A stretch of DNA of 64,000 nucleotides from Peribacillus frigoritolerans (GCA_030562215.1 JAUPFL010000001.1:496001-560000), one strand, 5' to 3'; numbered from the stretch's first letter, positions 49,447 through 60,049 are shown. A program made the numbers and translations. The notes: generated by a model not told the origin, from the letters alone.

Positions 49447-50513
49447 ATGAAGAATCTAGTCATACTTGGTGGCGGGTATGGTGGTATGCGCATGTTGCAA
49501 AGATTGCTGCCTAATCAGCTTCCTGAAAATGTGAGCATCACGCTTATCGACCGTAATCCTTATCACTGCTTAAAAACGGAATATTATGCTTTAGCAGCAG
49601 GTACCATTCCAGATCAACACATCCGTGTTGCATTTCCTGAACATCCTCGCTTGAAGAACGTATACGGAGAAGTACTTTCCATCGATATGGAAAATAAACA
49701 GGTCATTATAGAGAATCAAGATCCTGTCGTTTATGATGATTTAGTCATTGGCCTTGGCTGCGAAGATAAATACCACGATATTCCTGGTGCAGACATACAC
49801 ACTTACAGTATCCAAACAATCGATAAATCACGCCGCACATATTCAGCTTTGAATAATTTAGGTGCCGGTGCAACCGTTTCTATCGTTGGCGGCGGACTGA
49901 GCGGTGTTGAGCTTGCAAGTGAATTAATTGAAAGCCGTTCAGATTTAAACGTTAAGCTATTTGACCGTGGACCGCATATTCTATCTGCTTTCCCAGAAAG
50001 ATTAAGTACTTTTGTCGAATCATGGTTCGATAAACATACAATCGAAATTGTCCATCATTCAAATATTACGAAAGTTGAACCAAACCTTCTTTATAATGGC
50101 GACGAAGCCGTTCAAAGCGACGTCATCGTATGGACAGCTGGAATTCAGCCAAGTAAGATCATCCGCGATATGGATATTGAAAAAGACCGTCAAGGAAGAG
50201 CCGTTCTGACTCCACAGCATTTCCTTCCTAATGATGACAGCATCTTTGTAGTCGGCGACTGCGCGAGCCTTCCTCATGCACCTAGTGCTCAATTAGCGGA
50301 GTCCCAAGCTGAGCAAATCGTCCAAGTTCTTGTGAAGAAATGGGCAAATGAACCGCTTCCAGAAAGCTTCCTACAATGAAATTAAAAGGAACATTAGGTT
50401 CCCTTGGGAAAAAACAAGGTTTTGGTCTAGTTGCAAATCGCCCAATCACCGGCAGAGTGGCACGCCTAATGAAATCAGGCATCCTCTGGATGTATAAATA
50501 CCATAACGGTTGA
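49447..50513 (+). CDS. yutJ: Type II NADH dehydrogenase-like protein YutJ, one frame break
   Basis: A second NDH-2-like FAD protein. FAD motif LVILGGGYGGMRMLQRLLPN; NADH motif VSIVGGGLSGVELASELIES; C terminus SIFVVGDCASLPHAPSAQLAE. A C is missing at 50370-50371; repair gives PESFPTMKLKGTLGSLG and a tail of about 45 residues. The total of 355 residues is the YutJ length. AAAGGGG precedes the ATG. Confidence 0.92.
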
Positions 50514-50540
50514 TACCAACCCATTACTGTTACATTTCAT

Positions 50541-50587
50541 AAACTGGCCCAATGAGCTGCATGCAGCTCATTCACGGGTCAGTTTTT
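50541..50587. terminator. Long terminator between yutJ and yuzD
   Basis: AATGAGCTGCA and TGCAGCTCATT form a palindrome extended outward by AACTGGCCC/GGGTCAGTT with one wobble, ending in TTTTT. It lies between convergent genes. Confidence 0.88.
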
Positions 50588-50607
50588 CTTATTTCTTCCA
50601 TTATATA

Positions 50608-50935
50608 TCACAATTGTGCTGAGTACCCATATTTTTCCATAGTTTCCACAACTTTTTTGAGACGGACATTTCCCTCTGCAATGATTTCACCTTCGATGAG
50701 GACCAGTGGATAAAATAAATCTTCCTCGATCATCTTCGCGGCAAAGCTCTTTTGCTTCAACGTTTCTGGGGGTTATACATATCTATATAGGATATTTTGA
50801 ACTTCTGTTCAGGAAACTTTCTCGTTAAAGCGGCTTCAAGCCACTCGCAGGTATCTTTTGAAGAGGGAGATTCACACAACTCGCGCAAATTTGCTCCGCT
50901 CCATACACTTCTATCTCAATTTCTTTCATTACCAT
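50608..50935 (-). CDS. yuzD: YuzD, thioredoxin-like DUF1462 protein, two frame breaks
   Basis: Hidden by two missing bases, at 50865-50867 and 50768-50772. Repaired, it reads MVMKEIEIEVYGAEQICASC, then VNLPSSKDTCEWLEAALTRK, FPEQKFKISYIDMYNPPE, and near the end DLFYPLVLIEGEIIAEGNVR, ending YGYSAQL; 109 residues, the YuzD length. The CASC pair near the N terminus is a thioredoxin/glutaredoxin-like CxxC. It is divergent from yutI, a Fe-S scaffold protein. GGAGGA lies five bases before the ATG. Function unknown; a thiol-redox role is likely. Confidence 0.85.
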
Positions 50936-51102
50936 ACTCTTCCTCCTTCATTTTAATATATTTACTTCATCTTGAATACATTTTAGAACCATTCACCTGT
51001 TTCCATCTTACCAGAATAATATAGATTATATTTCCGCAAAGTTACAGTTGGATTTTTTATTACCTTCGCATTATAATATGATTAGGAAAGGAGTCGATTG
51101 CA

Positions 51103-51342
51103 ATGTCCGACCAACAAACAATGGAAGTCCAAGTTCAAGAGGTTCTAGATAAGCTTCGTCCGTTTCTTCTTCGTGATGGCGGTGACTGTGAACTAGTTGA
51201 CGTAGAAGATGGAATTGTAAAATTACGATTACTAGGAGCATGCGGAAGCTGTCCAAGTTCGACCATTACGCTAAAAGCTGGGATTGAGCGTGCCCTTCTT
51301 GAAGAAGTTCCTGGTGTAGTGGAAGTTGAACAAGTTTTCTAA
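51103..51342 (+). CDS. yutI: NifU-like iron-sulfur scaffold (YutI)
   Basis: A 79-residue NifU C-terminal domain protein, an Fe-S cluster carrier. The metal-binding CxxC is in [16 protein letters not shown], preceded by [23 protein letters not shown] precedes the ATG. Placed as in B. subtilis (called yutI or nfu). Confidence 0.93.
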   Translation: MSDQQTMEVQVQEVLDKLRPFLLRDGGDCELVDVEDGIVKLRLLGACGSCPSSTITLKAGIERALLEEVPGVVEVEQVF

Positions 51343-51437
51343 TAGCCCTTTAAAATAACATGCAGCGTATGGATGAAGGATCACTTCTTCTATAAACGTA
51401 TGCAGGCTGGAATCTTTTCCGAGCTGTAATAAAAATA

Positions 51438-51500
51438 AAGCTGACTCGGCTTTTGCCTTATCAAATGAATTGATACGGCTTGACACGGGTCAGCTTTTTT
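51438..51500 (+). terminator. Possible terminator after yutI
   Basis: AAAGCTGAC and GTCAGCTTT pair across a loop of about 40 bases, followed by six T residues. The long loop lowers confidence. Confidence 0.5.
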
Positions 51501-51541
51501 ATATGGACGGCAAATGAACATGGCTCACGATTTCAAAAATT

Positions 51542-52468
51542 TCAATTCCTTTTTTCCTGTTCTGAAAGGATTGCCGTATAACTTCCATCATTATCGATTT
51601 CCAATTCTTTCACAAGGAATTCCGGAAATCTTTCCTTCAATCCACTGAGCAAACCTTCACTTCTTTCTGGAGATGCCAAGCATAAAACAGTTGGTCCTGC
51701 TCCGCTTAGTGCCGCACCAAATCCGCCTTCATTCAGGACAACTTCTTCTATAAGCTCTAAATGAGGGACCAACTCCGCTCTATATGGTTGATGGAAACGA
51801 TCACTTTGCATCATTTCACCAACAAGTTTCCAATCTTTCGATAGTACTCCTGCAAGCATTACATTTGCGGCTGCACTCCCGCTTATCGCATCTTTATAGG
51901 AAAGCGAATTCGGAAGGACATTTCTTGAATCCTCAGTTAGCAATTCAAAATTGGGAATGACAGCGATCACCTTGACTCCCTCGATCGGAAACGACACGAC
52001 ATCCGTTTTTTCCTCCGTATGAAGGCCCACAACCAATCCACCATACACAGATGCCCCCGCATTATCGGGGTGCCCCTCAAAGAGGGAAGCATGCCTATTC
52101 TTCTCCTCATCGGATAAATGAAGCTCACCTACGATGTTCGCCAATTCAATACCCGCCACAATGGCAGAGGCACTGCTTCCAAGACCCCGCGCCAATGGAA
52201 TTTCGCTAGAGACGAAAAGCCGGCATGGAGACAGTTCCTTTCCATAGGACGCCGCCGTTTCCTTGGCAATTTGGACGATATAATTACGATCATCCCTTGG
52301 AAAAACAGACATTTCCTCTGAAAGCGGGACGACTTCCCAATGATCTGATGAAGATCCGTGTATTTCCAAGTAAAGTCCTAGCGCCAAACCGATGGAATCG
52401 AATCCTGGCCCTAAGTTGGCCGTACTTGCTGGTACACGGATCAAAAACATCTCTGATTCTGCACTCAT
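51542..52468 (-). CDS. thrB: Homoserine kinase
   Basis: Phosphorylates homoserine in threonine synthesis. A GHMP kinase of 308 residues: [20 protein letters not shown] at the start, the phosphate loop [16 protein letters not shown], and [17 protein letters not shown] near the end. Its ATG overlaps the thrC stop by four bases, so translation is coupled. Last gene of hom-thrC-thrB. Confidence 0.97.
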   Translation of the reverse strand: MSAESEMFLIRVPASTANLGPGFDSIGLALGLYLEIHGSSSDHWEVVPLSEEMSVFPRDDRNYIVQIAKETAASYGKELSPCRLFVSSEIPLARGLGSSASAIVAGIELANIVGELHLSDEEKNRHASLFEGHPDNAGASVYGGLVVGLHTEEKTDVVSFPIEGVKVIAVIPNFELLTEDSRNVLPNSLSYKDAISGSAAANVMLAGVLSKDWKLVGEMMQSDRFHQPYRAELVPHLELIEEVVLNEGGFGAALSGAGPTVLCLASPERSEGLLSGLKERFPEFLVKELEIDNDGSYTAILSEQEKRN

Positions 52469-53525
52469 GCCTGTTTCACACCCTGCAGATGTTCTAAAAT
52501 GACTTCTTCATCCATTGGCAGCAATGTCGGCTGAATCGTACTTGTATTGACTGCCACATTCGGATCCTTCAATCCATTTCCAGTCAATACAGCAACAATC
52601 TTACTTCCTTTTTTGATTTCACCGCTTTTTAATTGTTTATAGATACCTGCAATGGAAGCACATGATGCCGGCTCTGCAAATACCCCTTCTTTTTAGCAAG
52701 GAAATGATAGGCTTCCAGAATTTCTTCGTCTGTGACCTCATCAATTTTGCCTTTGGATTCATTTGCCGCTTCCACAGCAAACTTCCAACTTGCAGGATTT
52801 CCAATACGGATGGCAGTTGCAATCGTTTCTGGATTTTCAATAATGCTATCCCGGACAATTGCAGCCGCTCCTTCAGCCTCGAACCCTCTCATTTCAGGAA
52901 GGCCCGTTTGTTTCGATTCGTTATATTCTTTAAAGCCTTTCCAGTAAGCAGTTATATTTCCTGCATTCCCGACTGGCAGCGCCAAAATATCCGGTGCGGT
53001 GCCGAGTGCATCACAAATTTCGAAAGCCGCTGTCTTCTGCCCTTCAATCCGGTATGGGTTGACCGAATTCACAAGAGTTATCGGTGAGCTCTCACTAAGT
53101 GAACGGACGATTTTTAAAGCCTGGTCGAAGTTCCCTTCGATCGAGATGATTTCCGCTCCATACATAACGGCTTGGGCAAGCTTGCCCATGGCGATTTTAC
53201 CTTCCGGGATGACGACGATACAGCGCAGGTTGGCACGGGCCGCATAAGCTGCTGCAGCCGCTGATGTATTCCCTGTGGAAGCACAGATGATCGTGTCGCT
53301 GCCCTCTTCTATCGCTTTGGCAACGGCCATGACCATTCCGCGGTCTTTAAATGACCCCGTTGGATTTGCCCCTTCATATTTTACATGTAAGTCGATTCCC
53401 CACTCTTCGGATAATCGATTCAGTCTGATTAATGGTGTATTACCCTCCAAAAGGGTAAGTGCAGGCGTGTTTTCATTAACGGGTAAGAAATCTTTATACG
53501 TGCTTATAAGTCCTTGCCAGCTCAT
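52465..53525 (-). CDS. thrC: Threonine synthase, one frame break
   Basis: PLP enzyme converting O-phosphohomoserine to threonine. The PLP lysine lies in [20 protein letters not shown]; also [19 protein letters not shown] and [16 protein letters not shown]. One base is missing in the run at 52690-52694; repair gives [17 protein letters not shown] and a C terminus running to the thrB overlap, total 353 residues. Start overlaps the hom stop by four bases. Confidence 0.96.
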
Positions 53526-54818
53526 TTGATGTCCTCTCCTTCAACTCTGTATGTGCTTTTCACTTCTCTTACCATATTGTAATCATGTAACTTCTGTATT
53601 ATTTGCTCAAATGCAGCCTTTGTGGCAGTATGCGTAACTAATACGATTTCGGAAGATTCCTTTTCATCCAGAGGCAATTGAAGGATTTTATCGAATCCTA
53701 CCCCATGCTCGGCAAACAAATTCGTGATTTTGGCTAAAACGCCAACTTCATCCTGAACATGTAACCGAATGAAGAATTTAGCGAAAATTTCAGTGGAATC
53801 TTTAATTGTTTCGAAACTGAGGTGAAACGGCACTGCGGCCATTTACGCCCAGCCTCATATTCTTGATGACCGTCACCATATCCGAAACGACTGCAGTCGC
53901 AGTAGGAAGACTGCCAGCCCCCGGTCCGTAGAACATCGTTTCCCCTACGGCTTCCCCATAAACGTATACAGCATTATACTCATTATTTACCGATGCTAAA
54001 GGATGTGCTTCCGGAAGAAGTGCAGGCTGGACACTTACTTCGACCCTATCCCCTGCCCTTGAAGCGACACCGATCAATTTCATTGTATAACCAAGCTTCT
54101 TGCTATATCTCAAATCCTCTTCGGATATCTCGGTAATGCCCTGTACCTCAACATCATTCAAGCCAATGTTCATTGAAAACCCGAGTGTTGATAGGATTGC
54201 CATTTTACGGGCCGCATCCAATCCGCCTACATCGGCTGTCGGATCTGCTTCAGCAAATCCCAGCTCCTGGGCTTCCTTCAATACGTCATCATAAGCTCTG
54301 CCTTCCTTGCTCATTTTCGTTAAAATGAAGTTTGTCGTTCCATTGACGATTCCCATCATTTTCGTGATTCGGTCAGAGGATAACCCATCGACAAGACCGC
54401 GTAAGATCGGAATTCCTCCGGCAACACTTGCTTCATAGAATAAATCACATTGATTCTCGGTGGCCAATTCCAGCAGTTCCGGTCCATATAAAGCCATTAA
54501 GTCTTTATTGGCCGTAACGATATGCTTTTTATTTTTTATCGCTTCCATCAGATAACCGCGTGTTTCTTCGATTCCACCCATCACTTCTATTACAACATCA
54601 ATCTCGGGATTCGAAAGGATATCCTCAGGATTGTCAGTTAACATTCCTTTATCGACCGCGACAAGCCGCTCCTTCGTCATGTCATTCACTAGTATCTTCT
54701 TAATGGATATGGAACAGCCCACTTGATGCATGAGCTTGTCCTGATGGCTTTCAATGATTTGTACGACTCCTGATCCGACTGTACCTAACCCCAATAAACC
54801 GATCGAGATGGCTTTCAT
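53522..54818 (-). CDS. hom: Homoserine dehydrogenase, one frame break
   Basis: Reduces aspartate semialdehyde to homoserine. NAD(P) motif [20 protein letters not shown]; catalytic region [34 protein letters not shown] and [21 protein letters not shown]-terminal ACT domain ([19 protein letters not shown]) gives feedback control. One extra base at about 53812-53818 shifts the frame; without it VSPQF joins [13 protein letters not shown] and the length is 431 residues. First gene of the threonine operon. Confidence 0.96.
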
Positions 54819-54878
54819 ATTTTGGTTCCCCCTTAAAACTGTTTACCTGAAGAAAACATTTGTATTTGTATAGTAGAC

Positions 54879-54907
54879 ATTATAAGTTTAATTCATATAA
54901 TTATCAA
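54879..54907 (-). promoter_or_regulatory. SigA-type promoter of hom-thrC-thrB
   Basis: TTGATA at 54902-54907, a 17-base spacer and TATAAT at 54879-54884 on the minus strand, about 60 bases before the hom ATG. No T-box leader is evident. Confidence 0.78.
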
Positions 54908-55005
54908 TAGTTAGAAAAGATGGATGCACGAACTTTTTCGTCCATCCCTTGAACGAGTAGGAACGGGTAAAGTTAATTTTTTTATGGGAAAACCATTATG
55001 GTTTA

Positions 55006-55919
55006 TTACTTAACGCTCTTCAATGAATCATTTGTACCCATTACAATATGTGGCTTTTGCACGGGATCCATCCATTTCAGTAAACTGAGGACATTCTTTT
55101 CGGCTGTGGCTGTACATCCCGCCGTCGGCTTTGTACCCCCTCTCCAAATATGGAGAAAGATTGCACTGCCTTTTCCTTTTATGATGGGATTCGTATTATA
55201 ATTGATGACCGCTCCATACCTATAGAGTTCATGATTCATCCTTTCAAAAGACTTCCATTTAACTGCAGGATTTCCCTTGTAGGTTTTCCACTTGTTATAA
55301 TCCTTGGATGTCTGATCATCAATCCAGTAGTCATATTTGGTCGTTTTCTTATAACTCATTTTCATTCCGGCCGGCTTCGTTTCGCTTCCAAAGGCCGTAC
55401 CAAAGGAATAAATTCCTACCGGGGATTTCCCATCACCCTCTTTTTGCTCTTCGTGAAACCGTTCTTCCCAATGACACCCTCCATCTTCTTCAATGCCCGG
55501 CGCCATTCCCCTTGTTTCTTCTCATAAGTTTGGATCGTGACCTTCGTATCACTCATGGATTTACCTGTCGCCGATACAACTTGGTTAACGCCTTTTCTAG
55601 TATCGAATTTCTTCAGAAGAGCTTTTTCATCGGTACTGAAAACCTCTTTTACACCTGCCATATTAATATATGCGGTCTTTTTTGAGTGACAGATCTTATA
55701 CCAGTTTCCAGTTCTCCCGCTTGCCGATAATTCTTTATTTTTCTTATAAGTTTTTAATGTTTTACTGGCAGCCGACGCCTTTTCTTTCACATCCGCTTCA
55801 GACTTCATGACAATCTTGAATTGAGTCGCTTCGCAACTTGTTTTCGTTTCAGCTTTCGCAAGATTCGCCGTTTGGATGATTAAAAGGGCTATAAGGGCGG
55901 CCATCATCAATCTTTGCAT
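55006..55919 (-). CDS. Secreted L,D-transpeptidase-like protein with SH3b domain, one frame break
   Basis: A secreted YkuD-superfamily protein. Signal peptide MQRLMMAALIALLIIQTANL to about residue 24; then an SH3b-like domain (about 35-95, VKEKASAASKTLKTYKKNKE); then the catalytic region: SPVGIYSFGTAFGS, and AIFLHIWRGGTKPTAGCTAT with the His and Cys of the active site. One base is missing in the run at 55441-55445; repair joins SKKEGDGKSPVG and gives 304 residues. It may crosslink or modify peptidoglycan. It is not in the B. subtilis hom-yutH interval. Confidence 0.82.
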
Positions 55920-56024
55920 GATCCCATCCTTCCGTAGTGATTAAATATCTAATTATTCTAAAAAATCTTGTTATCATCATAACATAGTAAGTAAGGATGA
56001 ATCATATTTCTTTCCCGTTTTTAT

Positions 56025-57025
56025 CTAAATCCAGTCAATTTTAGGCAAATCATATTGCTTGGCAGGGACCTCTGCCAATTCATAAAAATGTTTGAGGAAG
56101 GACTCATATTGTTGGGAGGATTTCGTGATCGAAAATATTTTATCCTCCAATTCATTCGACCTTGATTCCGTCGTTTTTGAAAAATACTCTTCCACCGTTT
56201 CAAAATAATGAATGGGAAACAGCATCCTCGAATATAACAACCGGGCTGAAAAACTGGAGAAGGGTTCTATGGACTGATATTCGTGAAAGAAATGGCCAAT
56301 GCCCCGCTGATGGGTATGCACATTTTGAAAATAATGTTCCCTCACCCATTCCGCGACATCCCTGGTTCCGTGGTCGAATACCCAATCGAACGGATTTTTC
56401 ATCCACTTATTGCTTTTCCAGGTATCATGTAAAAAACGTTCATAACATACCGTTCCGCTATCGACAATTTGCGGGGTATCATCAATTTCCGTGTCGACTA
56501 AATATTGAATCGCATTTTCACCCAGGACCATATAATAGGAAAGGTTTCTATAAATAATTTTTCAAACTGGTTATCAGGATGGGCGTTGAGCTTATCCCGC
56601 CAAATCTTTTCTAGCTGATCGATCCTTTGTTCCCAGAGTTCTTTCCATTTACCGATCCTTGAACATGTTCGAATCGTTTCATTAATCGTTCTCCCACGCT
56701 GATGGAATCTTGCCAGACGTCTTCCTGGGTTGAAGTTTTTCGGACCTTCCAATGCCTGATTGGCAAGAAGGACGAATAATTGTTCATCCGCTTCCGAAAC
56801 ATAACTTCCATGATTGGCAAGGACAAAGGCGGATACATGTCGATCACCTTGTGAAATCAGATGTTGAGACATTTTATACCGTTCCACCAATTCCTCCTGC
56901 TCCATATTTTCAATGGGAACGATACTGTACACCATATTTCCTGAACGGAAGCTTGGAAACCTGATATTGGCTTCTTCAAGCTCCACCCGAATACCATAAT
57001 TATTAAAAATGATTTCTTCTATCAT
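56025..57025 (-). CDS. yutH: Spore coat-associated protein YutH, one frame break
   Basis: A CotS/YutH-type kinase-fold spore coat protein. Starts MIEEIIFNNYGIRVELEEAN; later ARFHQRGRTINE and VCYERFLHDTWKSNKWMKNP. One base is missing near 56532-56539; repair gives IETFPYYMVLGENAIQYL and 333 residues. It lies between hom and yutG as in B. subtilis, apart from the inserted transpeptidase gene. Expected to be mother-cell expressed. Confidence 0.88.
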
Positions 57026-57231
57026 GGAATGGCCCCCTTCATCAAATGGATATAATAGAAATATTGGACATCATATACTTATATATATGTGGAATAACCC
57101 GTTTTCTGAATGATTATCGAAACCTTATTAGAAATTCCAATCAAAACATCCTCCATAGGTTTTCAGTTTAATCAAATCAAACTACCTGCATTAGAACTAT
57201 CCCTTTAAAATATAGAGAAATGGGTGATGAA

Positions 57232-57729
57232 ATGGCTAATATTGAACAATCAATGTCTGAAAAAACGGCTCGAAAATGGCTAATTGAACGAGGAGTGAAA
57301 TTGGAGGATATCGCTGAGCTTGTCATGTATTTACAATCTGGCTACCATGAAAATCTCCAAATGTCCGATTGCCTTCACAATGTCGAACGGGTCCTTTCAA
57401 AACGCGAGGTCCAAAATGCCATCCTTACCGGCATACAGTTGGATATCCTAGCTGAGAAAAAACTGCTTGAGGAGCCTCTGCTGAGCATCATTGAAATAGA
57501 TGAAGGCCTATATGGGGTCGATGAAATATTGGCTTTTTCAATTGTGAATGTTTATGGATCCATCGGCTTTACCAATTATGGTTTCATCGATAAACAAAAG
57601 CCGGGGATCTTAAAATATTTAAACGATAAAAGCACAGGTAAGGTGAACACCTTTTTAGATGATATCGTTGGGGCAATTGCAGCTGCCGCTTCAAGCCGGC
57701 TTGCCCATAGAACCGAAAATGCGGAATAG
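57232..57729 (+). CDS. yutG: PgpA-family protein YutG
   Basis: A phosphatidylglycerophosphatase A-like protein (YutG), 165 residues: ARKWLIERGVKLEDIAELV, STGKVNTFLDDIVGAIAAAA. The fold is soluble and helical here, without clear membrane helices, so lipid phosphatase activity is uncertain. The ATG at 57232 fits GGGTGATG; an ATG twelve bases upstream is possible. Confidence 0.85.
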   Translation: MANIEQSMSEKTARKWLIERGVKLEDIAELVMYLQSGYHENLQMSDCLHNVERVLSKREVQNAILTGIQLDILAEKKLLEEPLLSIIEIDEGLYGVDEILAFSIVNVYGSIGFTNYGFIDKQKPGILKYLNDKSTGKVNTFLDDIVGAIAAAASSRLAHRTENAE

Positions 57730-57753
57730 TAAACCAATCAGATTCACGACATG

Positions 57754-57789
57754 AAAAAACCAGGGCTGCATTCGCAGGCCTGGTTTTTT
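57754..57789. terminator. Terminator between yutG and yutF
   Basis: AAAAAACCAGG and CCTGGTTTTTT pair, with an imperfect inner part, between convergent genes. Confidence 0.9.
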
Positions 57790-58555
57790 CATTCGAAGCG
57801 CCATAAGTCAAGGGTGTCCACCACATGCGTAGGCTGCTCCTTATATTGCATCAAGCGTTCTTTTGTCGTTACGCCAGTATGTACAAGCAGTGTATCGATC
57901 CCTGCATTAATGCCAGCAAGGATATCCGTATCATAGTTATCTCCAACCATGATTGTATCTTCTTTAGGCACCCCCAATACTCTTAGGGCTTGTTCCACTA
58001 TGACGGATTCAGGTTTTCCAATGAAAATCGGCTGTACCTGGGTCGAAACGGAAACAACGGAGGTCAAGGAACCATTCCCAGGCAAAAGGCCTTGCTCGGT
58101 AGGAATGGCAATATCACCATTGGTCGAAATGAAAACAGCACCATTTCTTACAGCAAGACAGGCTTTTGACAACTTTTCATAATTGATGCCGCGGTCGATG
58201 CCCATAACCAGAAAATCCGGATGCTCTTCCACAAGCTTCATTCCTTTTTCCTTAAGAGCCTCGATGATGCCTTCTTCACCCACCACATAGACCGATGCAT
58301 CTTTCTTTTGTTCAGCTATGTAATTGGCAGTCGCCATGCTTGTCGTAAAACCTGGTCATCTTCCGTCGATATGCCGATGCTCCTCAATTTATCCGCTACC
58401 TGTGCCGGAGTCCGGGATGAATTATTGGTGACGAATAAATAAGGGATATCCCTTTTCCTTAAGTCATTAATAAACCCTGCCGCTTCCGCAATTTGTTCTG
58501 TTCCGCGATACATCGTGCCATCTAAGTCAATTAAATATCCTTTATACGACTTCAT
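57789..58555 (-). CDS. yutF: HAD-IIA phosphatase YutF, one frame break
   Basis: A NagD/AraL-like HAD subfamily IIA phosphatase. Motif I LIDLDGTMYRG, then FVTNNSSRTPAQVADKL, FISTNGDIAIPTEQGLLPG, IGKPESVIVEQAL and MVGDNYDTDILAGINAG. One base is missing in the run at 58347-58350; repair gives DDQVFTTSMATANYIAEQK and 255 residues, as in YutF. It begins about 25 bases after the yutE-like gene stop, so they are probably co-transcribed. Confidence 0.93.
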
Positions 58556-58578
58556 TTGAATTCGCCTTCCTAACGCTG

Positions 58579-59016
58579 CTAGTTTTTAAAAGCTGAAACA
58601 GGTCCCAATTCATTTGTTAAATAGTTCCTTACCAAATCGGGGAATTGCTTGAATGCCTCGATATTTTCCGAAAATACGGCATGCAGTTCTTTGTGATCCA
58701 CTTCAATGAAGTCTTGAACCAGCATTTTCCTTAATGGCAAAACCTTTTTGAATTGTATCGCTTTTTCTTCCGAAATCACTTTCTCATCTTGAAGGATATC
58801 GATAATATCTTCGTAACTTCCTGGATCACGCATAATGAAACCATCAATTACCGCATTTCCTACATCCAACACGGAATCGATGGAAGTTTGTATAAGCCTT
58901 TCAGCGATTAGTTCCGAAAGGTCTCCATCCCAATTATCATGCCCCTCAAAAAGTCCAAGCTGCTTTTCAAGAAAACCTAATATTTGTTCAATCTTTTGGC
59001 GGTCTACAAAGTACAT
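58579..59016 (-). CDS. yutE: HepT-like DUF86 protein YutE
   Basis: A helical HEPN-fold protein of the DUF86 / HepT family, 145 residues (MYFVDRQKIEQILGFLEKQL; NAVIDGFIMRDPGSYEDIID). HepT toxins are RNases with an Rx4-6H motif; here the equivalent stretch is LRKMLVQDFIEVDH, with Gln where the His should be. No partner nucleotidyltransferase (MntA) gene is nearby, so it is not a typical toxin-antitoxin unit. In B. subtilis it stands in the same place. Confidence 0.88.
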   Translation of the reverse strand: MYFVDRQKIEQILGFLEKQLGLFEGHDNWDGDLSELIAERLIQTSIDSVLDVGNAVIDGFIMRDPGSYEDIIDILQDEKVISEEKAIQFKKVLPLRKMLVQDFIEVDHKELHAVFSENIEAFKQFPDLVRNYLTNELGPVSAFKN

Positions 59017-59420
59017 TTTTTCCAGATCCTTTCTGATCTAAGATGATATAGGGAATCATTGGTTGTATGAGCGGCATAGTTAAAACCCTTTACCGAACCA
59101 ACCTTATTCCTTGATAATACCATAGCTTCTCCCTTACTCTCAATTCCTTCAACCACAACCATTTTACCATCCCATTACTAACAGAAGCGGCAGCTTCCAC
59201 ATTGCCTTCCCGACTGTAGTGCATTTGGCAGACGTACATTCCACGATCCCATTTATATTCTTGCCATTTTCATTTAATCGATGAATGCCATTATTGCTGG
59301 AGGTCCCCAACAGGAGCAGCGAAGCTCTTCAGCCGGAAGCCCCGAAAAATGTCTGTTCCCCTATTGAAGTCACTTTGTTATGATGGAAATACAAATGTAA
59401 GATACGAAGGGAATGATACT
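59017..59420. other. Divergent intergenic region yutE / DUF3055
   Basis: About 400 bases with no gene that I can support. A minus-strand frame of about 50 codons with a fair ribosome-binding site at about 59150-59160 runs into yutE, but shows no recognisable protein. GC-rich inverted bases near 59288-59342 could be another decayed small repeat. Confidence 0.35.
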
Positions 59421-59687
59421 ATGGAAGATCGTTTTTATTTATACAATGACGTCGTTGATTCAAAAACCCGGTTCATAAGCTTCATGGGAGAGGAGTCAAG
59501 ATTCGATCTGGCCATAACGGCAACCGATCGTTTCTATGGAAAGAAGCTTGTTTTAAATATGCAGAGTAACCGCTTCGCGATTATTGGGCCTGATGATTTA
59601 GAAGAGGAAGGCTATCTTGAGCATGCCTTTCAATTGTCAGAAGCTGAAGCCGAAGAACTACGTCACTTTTTAATGGAAATCGTCTAA
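59421..59687 (+). CDS. DUF3055 family protein
   Basis: An 88-residue protein of DUF3055: MEDRFYLYNDVVDSKTRFIS, MQSNRFAIIGPDDLEEEGYL and AEAEELRHFLMEIV. Small, soluble, function unknown. ATG 59421 with GAAGGG upstream. Confidence 0.82.
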   Translation: MEDRFYLYNDVVDSKTRFISFMGEESRFDLAITATDRFYGKKLVLNMQSNRFAIIGPDDLEEEGYLEHAFQLSEAEAEELRHFLMEIV

Positions 59688-59756
59688 GTGCTGAAGTTTT
59701 TTAACTTAAACGGGAAACCTACTGAATGTAAGATCGATTACATGAGGGGGATTATC

Positions 59757-60044
59757 TTGGACAAAGAAGAATACCACGATTTTTCCAATGTCGAAAAACA
59801 GAGGGATTATTTAATTCCTGAAGAATTTCCCGAAGGACCTTTTGGATCACCCATAGCAAAAGATGCACCAGTTCAGAATAAAAACACCCCGTGGCAGGAA
59901 GGGCAACGATATCAAAGTGCCTTTAATTATGAAAATAAATCGTTACACGAGGGTATACCTCGACAATATCCTGGTGCTCATCCGACACATGATGATTCAG
60001 AAAAAGATGAACAGCCTCCATATAAAGGATATGGCAACTCTTAA
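59757..60044 (+). CDS. Small hydrophilic cytosolic protein
   Basis: Ninety-five residues from a TTG behind GAGGGGG (MDKEEYHDFSNVEKQRDYL). It is rich in Pro, Gln, Asn and charged residues (IPEEFPEGPFGSP, GAHPTHDDSEKDEQPPYKG) and likely unstructured in its second half. Similar proteins are annotated only as cytosolic protein in Bacillus. It follows the DUF3055 gene and ends at a terminator, so the two may form an operon. Confidence 0.65.
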   Translation: MDKEEYHDFSNVEKQRDYLIPEEFPEGPFGSPIAKDAPVQNKNTPWQEGQRYQSAFNYENKSLHEGIPRQYPGAHPTHDDSEKDEQPPYKGYGNS

Positions 60045-60049
60045 CATGG

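Noticed and set aside
54819..54878. Possible T-box leader before hom
   Set aside because: The distance between promoter and ATG is about 60 bases, too short for a T-box, and no T-box sequence was seen.
59030..59165. Minus-strand small frame starting MVVVEGIESKG before yutE
   Set aside because: It has a fair ribosome-binding site but overlaps the yutE start in another frame and shows no recognisable protein; probably chance.
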